64,000 bases of DNA. Source: Neoroseomonas lacus. Lineage in GTDB: Bacteria; Pseudomonadota; Alphaproteobacteria; Acetobacterales; Acetobacteraceae. Location: contig NZ_BMKW01000008.1 of assembly GCF_014644535.1 (NCBI RefSeq), forward strand, positions 184,679 through 248,678. Reading direction: 5' to 3'. Below, one piece after another: positions 45,013-53,583 of this stretch. The position numbers and the translations under genes are program-made. The notes under the pieces were generated by a model. It was not told where the DNA came from, made no database searches, and saw only the letters and a list, made by a program, of their open reading frames with translations. Every line of letters begins with the position of its first letter. Position 1 is the stretch's first letter.

Positions 45013-46197
45013 ATGCCCACGCCGGAGGAATTGTCACCCCTCGCCGAGGACATGACCGCCTGGCGCCGGGACTTCCACCGCCACCCGGAACTGGGCTTCG
45101 AGGAAACCCGCACCGCCGGCATCGTCGCCGACCTGCTCAAGCAGTGGGGCATCGCGGTCGAGACCGGCATCGGCGAGACCGGCGTGGTCGGCACCCTGAC
45201 CGGCACGTGCGGTACCGGCGGCAACCGCGCCATCGGCCTGCGCGCCGACATGGATGCGCTGGCCATGCCGGAAATGACCGGCGCCGACTATGCCTCCACC
45301 ACCCCCGGCAAGATGCACGCCTGCGGCCATGACGGCCACACCGCCACGCTGCTCGGCGCGGCGCGTTGGCTCGCGGCCAACCGCGACCGTTTCGGCGGCA
45401 CCGTCCACTTCATCTTCCAGCCGGCCGAGGAATCCCTCGGCGGCGCCGCCCGCATGGTCAAGGAAGGCCTGTTCGACCGCTTCCCCGTCGATGCCGTCTA
45501 CGGCATGCACAATCTGCCCGGTCTGCCGGTCGGCACCATCGCCGTGCCGAAGGGCGCCGTGCTGGCGTCGTCGGACACCTGGGAGGTCACCTTCCGCGGT
45601 GCCGGCGTCCACGGCGCCCGCCCGCATCTGGGCACCGACGCGCCGCTCGCCGCCGCGCAATTCATCGCCGCCCTGCCGATGATCGTCGCCCGCGAGATCG
45701 ACCCGCTGCAGGCCGCCGTGCTGAGCGTCGGTCACATGGCCGCCGGCCAGCGCCGCGCGCCCAACGTCATCCCCTCCGAAGTCTTCCTCTGCGGCACCGC
45801 CCGCGCCTTCACCGAGGAAGTCCGCAGCCACCTCGAAGCCCGCTTGGTCGAGGTCGCCCACAGCGTCGCTACAATCTGCCGCGTCCAGGCCGAACCGCAC
45901 TACATCCGCCGCATCTCCCCCACCATCAACCGCGCCGAACAGGCCGCCGTCGCGGTCCGCGCCGCCCGCAGTGCGGTAGGGGAGGGCCTGACCATGGACG
46001 ATCACCCGCCGCTGACCCCCGGCGAGGACTTCTCCGAATTCCTCCTCGCCCGCCCCGGTGCCTATGTCTGGCTCGGCACCGGCGCCCCGGCGCATCCCGA
46101 GGGCTTCCATCATAACCCGCATTTCGACTTCAACGACGCTGCGCTCCCGCACGGCGCCGCCTTCTGGTGCACCCTGGTGGAACAGGAGCTCGCGTGA
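45013..46197 (+). CDS. M20 family metallopeptidase / amidohydrolase (second copy)
   Basis: A 394-aa M20D hydrolase. The metal-binding HACGHDGHT is at residues 102-110, followed by FIFQPAEESLGGAARMVKEG with the catalytic Glu, YGMHNLPGLPVG and TPGEDFSEFL. GGAGAG precedes ATG 45013. It is divergent from the phosphoribosyltransferase and overlaps the nucleoside hydrolase by 4 bp, so those two are cotranscribed. It is paralogous to 33575-34780; the two copies differ in the lid region, so substrate ranges may differ. Confidence 0.93.
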   Translation: MPTPEELSPLAEDMTAWRRDFHRHPELGFEETRTAGIVADLLKQWGIAVETGIGETGVVGTLTGTCGTGGNRAIGLRADMDALAMPEMTGADYASTTPGKMHACGHDGHTATLLGAARWLAANRDRFGGTVHFIFQPAEESLGGAARMVKEGLFDRFPVDAVYGMHNLPGLPVGTIAVPKGAVLASSDTWEVTFRGAGVHGARPHLGTDAPLAAAQFIAALPMIVAREIDPLQAAVLSVGHMAAGQRRAPNVIPSEVFLCGTARAFTEEVRSHLEARLVEVAHSVATICRVQAEPHYIRRISPTINRAEQAAVAVRAARSAVGEGLTMDDHPPLTPGEDFSEFLLARPGAYVWLGTGAPAHPEGFHHNPHFDFNDAALPHGAAFWCTLVEQELA

Positions 46198-47114
46198 CCC
46201 GCCGCGCCTGCGTCATCGACACCGACCCCGGCACCGATGACGCGATCGCATTGTGGCTGGCCATGGCCTCGCCGGAACTCGATGTCCGGCTTGTCACGGT
46301 GGCCGGCGGCAATGTCGGGCTCGACCACACGCTGCGCAACGCGCGCGCCGTTGTCGGGCTGACTGCGAAGACGGTGCCGATCGTCGCCGGCGCCGAAGGC
46401 CCGCTGCTCGGTGCCTTCATGAGCGAAACGCGCGTGCACGGCGCCGACGGCCTGGCCGGCGTCGCCTTGCCGCACGGCCCGCCCGCCACGCCGGGCATCG
46501 CCGCCGACGCCATCCGCGCCCTGCTGCGCGCCGAACGCAGCGTCACGCTCATCGGCATCGGCCCGGCGACCAACCTCGCCCTCGCCCTCGCCGCCGAACC
46601 CGCGCTGATCGACCGCGTCGAGGAGATCGTGCTGATGACCGGCGCCTGGTCGGAGGGCAACATCACCCCCTCGGCCGAGTTCAACGCCTGGTCCGACCCT
46701 GAGGCGCTCGCCATGCTGCTGGCCTGCGGCCGGCCGGTGACGCTGGCGACGCTGGAACTCACCGCCCAGGCGCTCGTGACGCCCGCGCGCATCGCTACCC
46801 TGCGCGCGGCTGGCAGCGGCGCCTGCCTCGATGCCGCCGCGCGTATCATGGAAAGCGTGCCGACCTCCCGCCGATTCGCCCATCAAGGCCACCCGCTGCA
46901 CGACCCCTGCGCGGTCGCCTGGCTGCTCGACCCGACGCTCTTCACCAGCCGCGACGTGCATGTGCATGTCGAATGCGCCGGCGTCGCGCGCGGCCGCACC
47001 GTGGTCGATCGCTGGGAGCGCAGCGGCGCCGCGCCGAATGCGCGACTGCTCGACACCCTCGATGCCGAGCGATTTTTCGCGTTCTTGACGGAACGCCTCG
47101 CCACGCTGCCCTGA
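46194..47114 (+). CDS. nucleoside hydrolase (inosine-uridine preferring type)
   Basis: A 306-aa enzyme splitting ribonucleosides into ribose and base. The N-terminal Ca-binding and catalytic motif is VIDTDPGTDDAIALWLA, the family fingerprint. LIGIGPATNLALALAAEP and the later LTAQAL and HPLHDPCAVAWLLDP (calcium ligand Asp and active-site His) also agree. GTG 46194 overlaps the upstream stop (GTGA) and starts directly at TRRACVIDTDPG; an ATG further upstream would only add residues read out of the M20 gene. A salvage role with the phosphoribosyltransferase is inferred. Confidence 0.93.
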   Translation: MTRRACVIDTDPGTDDAIALWLAMASPELDVRLVTVAGGNVGLDHTLRNARAVVGLTAKTVPIVAGAEGPLLGAFMSETRVHGADGLAGVALPHGPPATPGIAADAIRALLRAERSVTLIGIGPATNLALALAAEPALIDRVEEIVLMTGAWSEGNITPSAEFNAWSDPEALAMLLACGRPVTLATLELTAQALVTPARIATLRAAGSGACLDAAARIMESVPTSRRFAHQGHPLHDPCAVAWLLDPTLFTSRDVHVHVECAGVARGRTVVDRWERSGAAPNARLLDTLDAERFFAFLTERLATLP

Positions 47115-47119
47115 GAGTC

Positions 47120-47238
47120 TGTCTTGAAAGTCCGGCACCGGCCCGAACCTCGACCCGGGATACTCTCGTTGGGCGGCCGGATGGCGGTACGGGCCGGTGC
47201 CGAACCGCGAAAACCGTCCTGAGGCGACTTTCGAGACA
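47120..47238. repeat. nested inverted-repeat element, MITE-like
   Basis: Outer arms TGTCTTGAAAGTC (47120-47132) and GACTTTCGAGACA (47226-47238) match at 12 of 13 positions. Inner arms CGGCACCGGCCCG (47133-47145) and CGGGCCGGTGCCG (47190-47202) are perfect. The element starts 5 bp after the nucleoside hydrolase stop. It could be a miniature inverted-repeat element, a remnant of IS ends, or a large transcript-terminating hairpin; no clear target-site duplication was seen. Confidence 0.6.
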
Positions 47239-47402
47239 ACGCCGGTGGCCGCGCGTCGCCTTCATCACGCATTAACCACCCTGATCTCAAATGACGGTGA
47301 GGGCCCGGCTCGGTGCTCGCGACGGATCAACAAGCCGCCCGCGGCGCCGCAACCGGGACCGCTCGACGGCTGGCAGGATGCCTGGCCCGCAACCCCCCCC
47401 CT

Positions 47403-47423
47403 CGCGCGTCTCGCTGACGCGCG
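47403..47423 (+). promoter_or_regulatory. stem-loop in the flp leader
   Basis: Perfect 8-bp arms CGCGCGTC (47403-47410) and GACGCGCG (47416-47423) with a 5-nt loop lie 7 bp before the flp ribosome-binding site GGAG (47431-47434). A stable 5' hairpin could protect the abundant pilin mRNA or limit translation; both are inference. Confidence 0.5.
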
Positions 47424-47442
47424 CGTCATCGGAGATCCGACG

Positions 47443-47628
47443 ATGCTGAATACGATTGCGGCGCGCCTGTCTGCGCTGAAGGCCGACACGCGCGGCGTGA
47501 CGGCCATGGAATACGGGCTGATCGCGGCCTTCATCGCGGTCGCGATCATTGGTGGCCTGACGCTGCTCGGTGGCAATCTCGATGCCATGCTGAACGGCAT
47601 CGCCGCCAAGTTCGTGGCCCCGGCCTGA
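47443..47628 (+). CDS. flp: Flp family type IVb pilin
   Basis: A 61-aa prepilin, the major subunit of the Tad pilus. A short basic leader ends in Gly (ALKADTRG), followed by VTAMEYGLIAAFIAVAIIGG: cleavage after Gly puts Glu at +5 and Tyr at +6, the Flp signature. The mature protein is about 40 residues of mostly hydrophobic helix. GGAG lies 8 bp before ATG 47443. It is first in the tad locus and separated from the rest by a hairpin, consistent with higher expression than the assembly genes. Confidence 0.95.
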   Translation: MLNTIAARLSALKADTRGVTAMEYGLIAAFIAVAIIGGLTLLGGNLDAMLNGIAAKFVAPA

Positions 47629-47631
47629 TCC

Positions 47632-47652
47632 TGGCGGTGCGCTGCACCGCCA
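47632..47652 (+). terminator. hairpin after flp, probable attenuator
   Basis: Perfect 9-bp arms TGGCGGTGC and GCACCGCCA flank a 3-nt loop, 3 bp downstream of the flp stop. There is no U-tract, so it is not a full intrinsic terminator. It could reduce read-through or stabilise the flp mRNA 3' end, allowing pilin excess over the downstream machinery. Confidence 0.6.
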
Positions 47653-47773
47653 TCATCGCGCGCAGGGTCGACATGGCGCCGACATGCCATGCTCAACACC
47701 GCCGGGACGGCAGGCGAAGGGCCTGCCGCACCGTGCGCTCCCCGGCTCAACCCTTCCTTCACGTGGCCCGGCG

Positions 47774-48313
47774 ATGATCGCTGCGATGGTCCCGTTCCCC
47801 CCCGATACCCTGGCCGACGCCGTCGCCATGCTGGCGCTGCCGCTGCTGCTCGCGGCGGCGCTCGGTGACGTCATGTTCCGCCGCATTCCGAACCCGGTCG
47901 TCGCGTCGGTCGCGCTGGCGGGCCTGCTGCGCCAGGGGCTGGCCGGCGGCGGCGTCCTCGGCATCGCCCTACTGCTGGCGGCCGCCGTGTTGCTCGGCGG
48001 CATGCTGCTGTGGCTGCGCGGCGCGCTCGGCGGCGGCGACGTGAAACTGCTCGCCGCCACCGCGCTGCTGCTGCCGCCCGCCCTGGTTCCCGTCCAGTTG
48101 CTGGCCGTCGCCCTGGCCGGCGGTGTGCTCGCCCTGCTGCACCTCGCGCTGCGCCCCTTGTTGCGCACCCTGAACGCCGATGGCCGGCCGCGTGGCGCGC
48201 TGCACCGGGCGCTGCGCCGCGAAGCCCGTCGCATCCGCGCCGGCGCGCCGCTGCCTTATGGCGTCGCCATCGCCCTCGGCACCGCCTTCGTTCTGATCCG
48301 GCCGGAGGTCTGA
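47774..48313 (+). CDS. cpaA: prepilin peptidase (CpaA/TadV)
   Basis: A 179-aa polytopic membrane aspartyl peptidase of the A24 family that matures Flp pilin and the TadE-type pseudopilins. The first catalytic Asp lies in AAALGDVMFRRIPNPVV and the second in GGALGGGDVKLLAATALL (GxGD motif). About five to six hydrophobic helices are visible, and no N-methylation domain, as expected for the TadV type. ATG 47774 is used; the open frame begins earlier but without a plausible start. No strong Shine-Dalgarno was seen. Confidence 0.92.
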   Translation: MIAAMVPFPPDTLADAVAMLALPLLLAAALGDVMFRRIPNPVVASVALAGLLRQGLAGGGVLGIALLLAAAVLLGGMLLWLRGALGGGDVKLLAATALLLPPALVPVQLLAVALAGGVLALLHLALRPLLRTLNADGRPRGALHRALRREARRIRAGAPLPYGVAIALGTAFVLIRPEV

Positions 48314-48317
48314 CGCG

Positions 48318-49190
48318 ATGGGCCTGCGCCTCGTCCTCATCGCGGTCATGCTTGTCGGCGTCGCCGGCCTGGGGGTGCTCGGCGTCATCGCCATGGCGCC
48401 CACCCCGCAGGCGCCTCGGCAGGCCGCGGCCGAGGCCCCGCCGGAACGCATCGCCGTGCTGGTCGCCGCCCGCGCCGTGCAGGCCGGCACCCTGCTGAAG
48501 CCCGAAGACGTGACGGCGCGCGAGACCTTCGTCGCCGAACTGCCGGAAGGCGCGATGCGCGACGCACCCGAGGCCCGCATCGACTTCATCGGTGCGATGG
48601 TCCGCCGCACCCTCAGCCAGGGCGACGTGCTGCGCTTCGACGGCGTATTGCGCCCGGGCGAGAACGGCTTCCTCGCCGCCGTGCTCGCGCCTGGCATGCG
48701 GGCGGTTACAGTCGGCGTCGATGCCGTCTCCGGCACCGCCGGTCTGATCTGGCCCGGGGACCGTGTCGACGTCATCCTGACCCAGTCCTTCGATGAGCAC
48801 GACGCCACCCCCGCCCGCCGCGTGGCCGGAGAGACAGTGCTGACCGCCGCGCGCGTCATCGCGGTGGACCGCCACCTGGTGCAGGGCATGCAGCCCGGCC
48901 AGGTCGGCGACTCCCTGCGCGAGACTAACCGCACCGTCACCCTTGAGGTCAGCGCCGAGCAGGCGACGCGCGTCGCGGTCGCGACCCGCCTCGGCCGCCT
49001 CTCCCTCGCTTTGCGTGCCGCCGGCACGCCGATCGAGGAACGGCTCGACCAGCGCCCGGTCTGGGGCGGCGATGTCAGCAGCGCCTTCGCGCCGGTCGGT
49101 GTGACGACGCCCGGGGAGACCGGCGGGGCCGGCTCCACCATCCGTGTCTTCGGGGGCCCAGGACGGGTCGAGGAGATTCGCTTTCGATGA
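48318..49190 (+). CDS. cpaB: Flp pilus assembly protein CpaB (RcpC)
   Basis: A 290-aa periplasmic protein anchored by an N-terminal helix (LVLIAVMLVGVAGLGVLGVIAM). An SAF/AFP-III-like domain follows (AVLVAARAVQAGTLLKPEDVTARE ... GAMVRRTLSQGDVLRFDGVLRPGENGFLAAVLAPGMRAVTVGVDAVSG), then GLIWPGDRVDVILTQ, the usual CpaB fingerprint. It is thought to gate or modulate the secretin pore. It overlaps cpaC by 4 bp. Confidence 0.93.
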   Translation: MGLRLVLIAVMLVGVAGLGVLGVIAMAPTPQAPRQAAAEAPPERIAVLVAARAVQAGTLLKPEDVTARETFVAELPEGAMRDAPEARIDFIGAMVRRTLSQGDVLRFDGVLRPGENGFLAAVLAPGMRAVTVGVDAVSGTAGLIWPGDRVDVILTQSFDEHDATPARRVAGETVLTAARVIAVDRHLVQGMQPGQVGDSLRETNRTVTLEVSAEQATRVAVATRLGRLSLALRAAGTPIEERLDQRPVWGGDVSSAFAPVGVTTPGETGGAGSTIRVFGGPGRVEEIRFR

Positions 49191-50638
49191 GGACGCACCT
49201 CGCGCGCCACCTCGCGGCCGCCTGCGCCTGGCTGGCGTTGGCCGTGCCGGCGCAGGCCCAATCGCCGGCCGACGCCTCGCTGCCGGTCGCGCAATCGCCG
49301 GCCGGCATGCGCATCGAGCGCCTGGCGCTGGAGGCCGGCACCGGCCGCGTGCTGGTACTCTCCGCCCCCGCCGCCAGCCTCTTCGCCGCCGACCCGCGCA
49401 TCGCCGAGATGCGCCCGGCCAGCCCGACCAGCGTCTTCGTCTTCGGTGTCGCGCCGGGGCGCACCACCCTCGCGGCGATGGACGCCGCCGGCATGCCGCT
49501 GGTGCAATGGGAAGTGACGGTGCGCCCCTCGGCTTTCCTACTGTCGGATATCACCTCGGCGCTGCGCCGCGGCTTCCCCGGCAACCGCACCATGCGCGTC
49601 GAATCCGGCCCCGGCGGCATCGTCCTCAGCGGTACGGTCAGCGCACCGGCGGACGCCGAACGCGCGCAAACCCTGGTGCGCTCGCGCGTCGACAATGACC
49701 GCCTGCCGATCGACAACCGCATCACCGTCACCGGCGCAACCCAAGTGAATCTACGCGTGCGCGTGGCGGAAGTCTCGCGCGAGGTGACGCGCCAGCTCGG
49801 CGTCAACTGGCAGGCGCTCGGCACCATCGGGCGCATCGGCACGCTGATCGGCGCGCCAACCTCCGCCGCACTGGAAACGTTGAACTTCGCCTTCGACCGC
49901 ACCGCGCCGTCGGACCGCATCGGCGTCGGCTTCCGCACCGGCAACGCGGCACTGCGCGACATCAACGCGGTGATCGACGCGCTGGCGCAGGACCGCCTCG
50001 TCACGATCCTCGCCGAGCCGAACCTGACGGCGACCTCCGGCGAGACTGCCTCCTTCCTCGCCGGCGGCGAATTCCCCATCCCGGTCTCCCAGCGCGAGAA
50101 CCAGGTCACCATCGAGTTCAAGCAATTCGGCGTCGGCCTCGCCTTCGTGCCGACGGTGATGTCCGATGGTCGCATCTCCTTCCGCATCCGCTCGGAAGTC
50201 AGCGAGCTGTCCGACCAGGGCGCCGTGCGGCTGCTCGCCGGCAACAACAACACCGTCACCGTCCCCTCGCTGACCGTGCGCCGTGCCGAGACCACCGTGG
50301 AACTCGGCTCCGGCCAGGCCTTCGCCATCGCCGGCCTGCTGCAGGATTCGTCGCGCAACACCGGCCGCGCACTGCCCTTCGCGGGCGAGGTGCCGATCCT
50401 CGGCGCGCTGTTCCGCTCCGACCGCTACCAGCGCAACGAGACGGAGCTCGTCATCATCATCACCCCCTACCTGGTGCGCCCGGCCGACAACCCCCGCGCG
50501 GTGGCCTCGCCGCTCGACGGCTTCACCCAGCCCAACGACGTCGAGCGCATCCTGCTGCTGCGCCAGACCGGGCGCGGCACCGGCGCCACCGCGCCGGCGC
50601 GCAACCTGTCCGGCACGCCCGGCTTCGTGCTGGACTGA
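49187..50638 (+). CDS. cpaC: Tad secretin CpaC (RcpA)
   Basis: A 483-aa outer-membrane secretin. Signal peptide to about residue 24 (LALAVPAQA), an N-terminal pilus-specific domain with BON-like segment (PGGIVLSGTVSAPADAERAQTLV), then the secretin core from about residue 190 (VNLRVRVAEVSREVTRQLGVNWQ ... LAQDRLVTILAEPNLTATSGETASFLAGGEFPIP ... VPSLTVRRAETTVELGSGQAFAIAGLLQ). It forms the channel through which the Flp pilus exits. Confidence 0.95.
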   Translation: MRTHLARHLAAACAWLALAVPAQAQSPADASLPVAQSPAGMRIERLALEAGTGRVLVLSAPAASLFAADPRIAEMRPASPTSVFVFGVAPGRTTLAAMDAAGMPLVQWEVTVRPSAFLLSDITSALRRGFPGNRTMRVESGPGGIVLSGTVSAPADAERAQTLVRSRVDNDRLPIDNRITVTGATQVNLRVRVAEVSREVTRQLGVNWQALGTIGRIGTLIGAPTSAALETLNFAFDRTAPSDRIGVGFRTGNAALRDINAVIDALAQDRLVTILAEPNLTATSGETASFLAGGEFPIPVSQRENQVTIEFKQFGVGLAFVPTVMSDGRISFRIRSEVSELSDQGAVRLLAGNNNTVTVPSLTVRRAETTVELGSGQAFAIAGLLQDSSRNTGRALPFAGEVPILGALFRSDRYQRNETELVIIITPYLVRPADNPRAVASPLDGFTQPNDVERILLLRQTGRGTGATAPARNLSGTPGFVLD

Positions 50639-50646
50639 GGCAGGCG

Positions 50647-50967
50647 ATGATGCGTCACGCCCCCCTCGCGCTGCTTCTCCTGGCCCTCGGCGGCTGTTCC
50701 TCCATCGACCCCTTCACCCGCGAGGGCGTCTGGCGCCCGCGTGGCGCGAACGACGCCAATCTGCGCCTGCATGTCGCCGACCCGCTGACACTCGAACACG
50801 GCGTGGACGACCCGCGCTCGGATGGCCAGGCCTCGGTCGCCGCCATCCGCCGCCTGCGCACGGACCGGGTGCACCCGCTGGCCGCCGCTTCGGTCGCGCG
50901 CCTGCAGGCGACCGGCACCGCCGGCGCGGCACCCTCCTCGGCCGGAGCGGGCGATGGCGGGCGTTGA
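50647..50967 (+). CDS. short CpaD-like lipoprotein
   Basis: A 106-aa lipoprotein with lipobox LALGGCSS (Cys 17). The body (NDANLRLHVADPLTLEHGVDDPRSDGQASVAAIRRLRTD) resembles the conserved 'N-L-x-x-x-V-x-D-P-x-D-L-x-x-G' segment of CpaD pilus proteins and it stands in the cpaD position, but it is only about half the usual length. It probably acts as a secretin-associated lipoprotein (pilotin-like). Its 3' end overlaps cpaE by 14 bp. Confidence 0.75.
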   Translation: MMRHAPLALLLLALGGCSSIDPFTREGVWRPRGANDANLRLHVADPLTLEHGVDDPRSDGQASVAAIRRLRTDRVHPLAAASVARLQATGTAGAAPSSAGAGDGGR

Positions 50968-52195
50968 CAGCCCCGACCGGATGGCGCCGGCCGCGGCGCA
51001 GGCTTCCGCGCCGTCGAGCGACCGCGCGCCGCTGGTCGCCTTCGTCACCGATGCCGGGTCCGACGCCGTCCTGCGCGAAACGCTGCTTGCCGAACTGGGG
51101 GAGGGGTCGGAGGTTCGGCGTGGCGATGTCGTCGTCGCCACCAAGTCTCTCAAGCGCAGTTCCACGCCGCAGGCGCTGATCGTCGATGTCAGCGGCGTCG
51201 ACCAACCGCTCACCGCGCTCGAGGAGCTCGCCCTCGTCGTCGAACCCGATGTCCGCGTGCTGGTCATCGGCGAACGCCAGGACGCCGCGTTCTACAGGCA
51301 GCTCACCCGCGGCCTTGGCGTGCTGGAATACCTGTTCAAGCCGCTGACGCAGGAAATGGTGGCCCGCCACCTGCTCCCCTATCTGCGCCAGGGCGGCACG
51401 CAGCGGGACATGCATCTGCGCGGCGGGCGCGTCATCACCGTCACCGGCGTGCGCGGCGGCGTGGGCGCGACGACGCTGGCGGCCAACCTCGCCTGGCATC
51501 TGGGCGAGGAAGCACGGCGCCACACCGTGCTGTTCGATGGCGACCTGCACAGCGGCGCGGCGGCCTTGCTGCTCGGCGCGCGCACCAGCAACGGGCTGCG
51601 CGCCGCCCTTGAACACCCCGAACGCGTGGATGAGCTGTTCATCGAACGCACCGCGCAGCCCTGCGGCGAACGCCTCCATGTGCTGGCGGCGGAGGAGAAG
51701 CTGCTCGAACCCGTGCAGGCCCAACCAGGCGCGGCGGCGCGGCTGATGACGATGCTGCGCCGACGCTACAATTTCGTCGTGGTGGACCTGCCCGCGCGCA
51801 GCACGCCGATCGCGCGCGAGATCCTGAACATGGCGCACCAGCGCGTCCTCGTGACCGATGCGACGCTCGCCGGCGCGCGGGAGATGCTGCGCTACGCCGC
51901 CATCCCCAATGCGCCGACCCAGTCGCGCCGAGCCTTCACCGTGCTGAATCGCGCCAGCCAGCCGGGCCTGCTGACCGCCGCGCAGATGAAGGAGGCGCTC
52001 GGCGAGGACCCCGACCTCATCGTCCCCTGGCTGCCCAAACTCGTGCCGGCGGCGGCCGACCTCGGCGAGGCGGCGGGCACGCGGCGCGGCCCGTTCCGCA
52101 CCGCCCTGCTGCGCCTGGTGCAGGAAGTCGCCTCGATCCGCACCGAGGGCGAGGAGGAGGTGAAGAAGGGGCTGTTCAAGCGATGGTTCCGCTAG
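50954..52195 (+). CDS. cpaE: CpaE/TadZ pilus localisation ATPase
   Basis: A 413-aa MinD/ParA-family protein. Residues about 25-140 form an atypical receiver-like domain (LVAFVTDAGSDAVLRETLLAEL ... ALIVDVSG ... EPDVRVLVIGE ... LEYLFKPLTQEMV). The ATPase part has a deviant Walker A (VTGVRGGVGATTLAANLAWHL, with Ala-Thr-Thr where Lys-Thr-Thr is usual) and VLFDGDL. TadZ proteins mark the pole or site of Tad pilus assembly. ATG 50954 follows GGAG. Confidence 0.9.
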   Translation: MAGVDSPDRMAPAAAQASAPSSDRAPLVAFVTDAGSDAVLRETLLAELGEGSEVRRGDVVVATKSLKRSSTPQALIVDVSGVDQPLTALEELALVVEPDVRVLVIGERQDAAFYRQLTRGLGVLEYLFKPLTQEMVARHLLPYLRQGGTQRDMHLRGGRVITVTGVRGGVGATTLAANLAWHLGEEARRHTVLFDGDLHSGAAALLLGARTSNGLRAALEHPERVDELFIERTAQPCGERLHVLAAEEKLLEPVQAQPGAAARLMTMLRRRYNFVVVDLPARSTPIAREILNMAHQRVLVTDATLAGAREMLRYAAIPNAPTQSRRAFTVLNRASQPGLLTAAQMKEALGEDPDLIVPWLPKLVPAAADLGEAAGTRRGPFRTALLRLVQEVASIRTEGEEEVKKGLFKRWFR

Positions 52196-53583
52196 ACCTG
52201 CCCGCCCCCGCCTTCGGCCGCTTGGTGCGCGACGACGCGTCGCATGACGCACCGGCCCCGTCACCACCCGTGGCCGAACTGCCGCCAGCCCCGGCCGAAC
52301 CCAGCGCACCGGCGACGCCGCAGCAACGCCAGAAAGCCGAGCTCCGCACGCTCTGCCTGGCCCGCATCGACCCCGCTTCGGTCGCCGCCCTGCCGCAGGA
52401 AGCGCTCTTCGCCGAAGTCGAGCGCATGATCGCCGAACTGGCCGACCAGCAACGCATCAGCCTCTCGGCGCGCGAACAGCGCGAGGTCGCCGCCGACCTC
52501 GTCGATGACATGCTCGGCCTCGGCCCGCTCGCCCCGCTGCTGGAGGATGAGACGGTCACCGACATCATGGTGAACGGCCCCTTTCGCGTCTTCATCGAGC
52601 AGAAGGGCAAGCTGACCCTCTCCGGCATCCGCTTCCGCGACGCCGCGCATCTGGCCGGCATCGCCCAGCGCATTGCCGCGCAAATCGGCCGGCGCATCGA
52701 CGAGAGCAGCCCGATGGTCGACGCCCGCCTGCCCGATGGCAGCCGGGTCAACATCATCTTCCCGCCGCTCTCGCTGCTCGGCCCCTGCCTGTCGATCCGC
52801 AAATTCGCCAAGCGCAAGATCGACTTCCAACAGATGGTCCGCAACGGCTCGCTCAACGGCCAGATGGCGCGCGTGCTCGAAGTCGCGGCGCGCGCCCGAC
52901 TCAACATCATCGTCTCGGGCGGCACCGGTTCGGGCAAGACCACCATGCTCAACGCCCTGTCGCGGCTGATCGACCCGACCGAACGCATCGTCACCTGTGA
53001 GGACGCCGCCGAGCTGCAACTGCAACAGCCGCACGTCATCCCGCTGGAGACCCGCCCGCCCAACCTCGAAGGCCGTGGCGAGGTCACCCAGCGAGACCTC
53101 GTCAAGAACGCGCTGCGCATGCGCCCCGACCGCATCATCCTCGGCGAGTGCCGTGGCGCCGAGGCCTTCGACATGCTGCAGGCGATGAACACCGGCCATG
53201 ACGGCTCGATGTCCACCATCCACGCCAACACCACGCGCGATGCCGTCACCCGCATCGAGAACATGGTGCTGATGGGCCAGACGGCTTTGCCCGCGCGCGC
53301 CATCCGCCAGCAGATCGTCTCCGCGGTGGACATCATCCTGCAGATTGAACGCATGCGCGACGGCGCGCGCCGCTGTACCCAGATCACTGAAGTCTGCGGG
53401 CTGGAGGGCGAGGTCGTCGTGCTCAACGACATCTTCCAGTGGGAATACGAAGGCGAGGACCCCGGCGGCAAGCTTCGCGGCTCTTACCGCGTCAGCCGCG
53501 CCTGCCCGGCCTTCGCGCCGCGGCTCGCCTATTTCGGCCTCGACCGCGCCTGGTTCAACGCGCTGGAGGAATCCGAGCCATGA
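52183..53583 (+). CDS. cpaF: Tad pilus assembly ATPase CpaF/TadA
   Basis: A 466-aa type II/IV secretion ATPase. Walker A GGTGSGKTT is at residues 246-254; the Asp box (IVTCEDAAELQL), the Walker B region (RPDRIILGECRGAEAFDMLQAMNTGHDGSMSTIHAN) and His box are all present. The N-terminal 60 residues are Pro/Ala-rich and variable. It powers pilin polymerisation and, in some species, retraction. The start lies 13 bp inside cpaE and the stop overlaps tadB. Confidence 0.96.
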   Translation: MVPLDLPAPAFGRLVRDDASHDAPAPSPPVAELPPAPAEPSAPATPQQRQKAELRTLCLARIDPASVAALPQEALFAEVERMIAELADQQRISLSAREQREVAADLVDDMLGLGPLAPLLEDETVTDIMVNGPFRVFIEQKGKLTLSGIRFRDAAHLAGIAQRIAAQIGRRIDESSPMVDARLPDGSRVNIIFPPLSLLGPCLSIRKFAKRKIDFQQMVRNGSLNGQMARVLEVAARARLNIIVSGGTGSGKTTMLNALSRLIDPTERIVTCEDAAELQLQQPHVIPLETRPPNLEGRGEVTQRDLVKNALRMRPDRIILGECRGAEAFDMLQAMNTGHDGSMSTIHANTTRDAVTRIENMVLMGQTALPARAIRQQIVSAVDIILQIERMRDGARRCTQITEVCGLEGEVVVLNDIFQWEYEGEDPGGKLRGSYRVSRACPAFAPRLAYFGLDRAWFNALEESEP

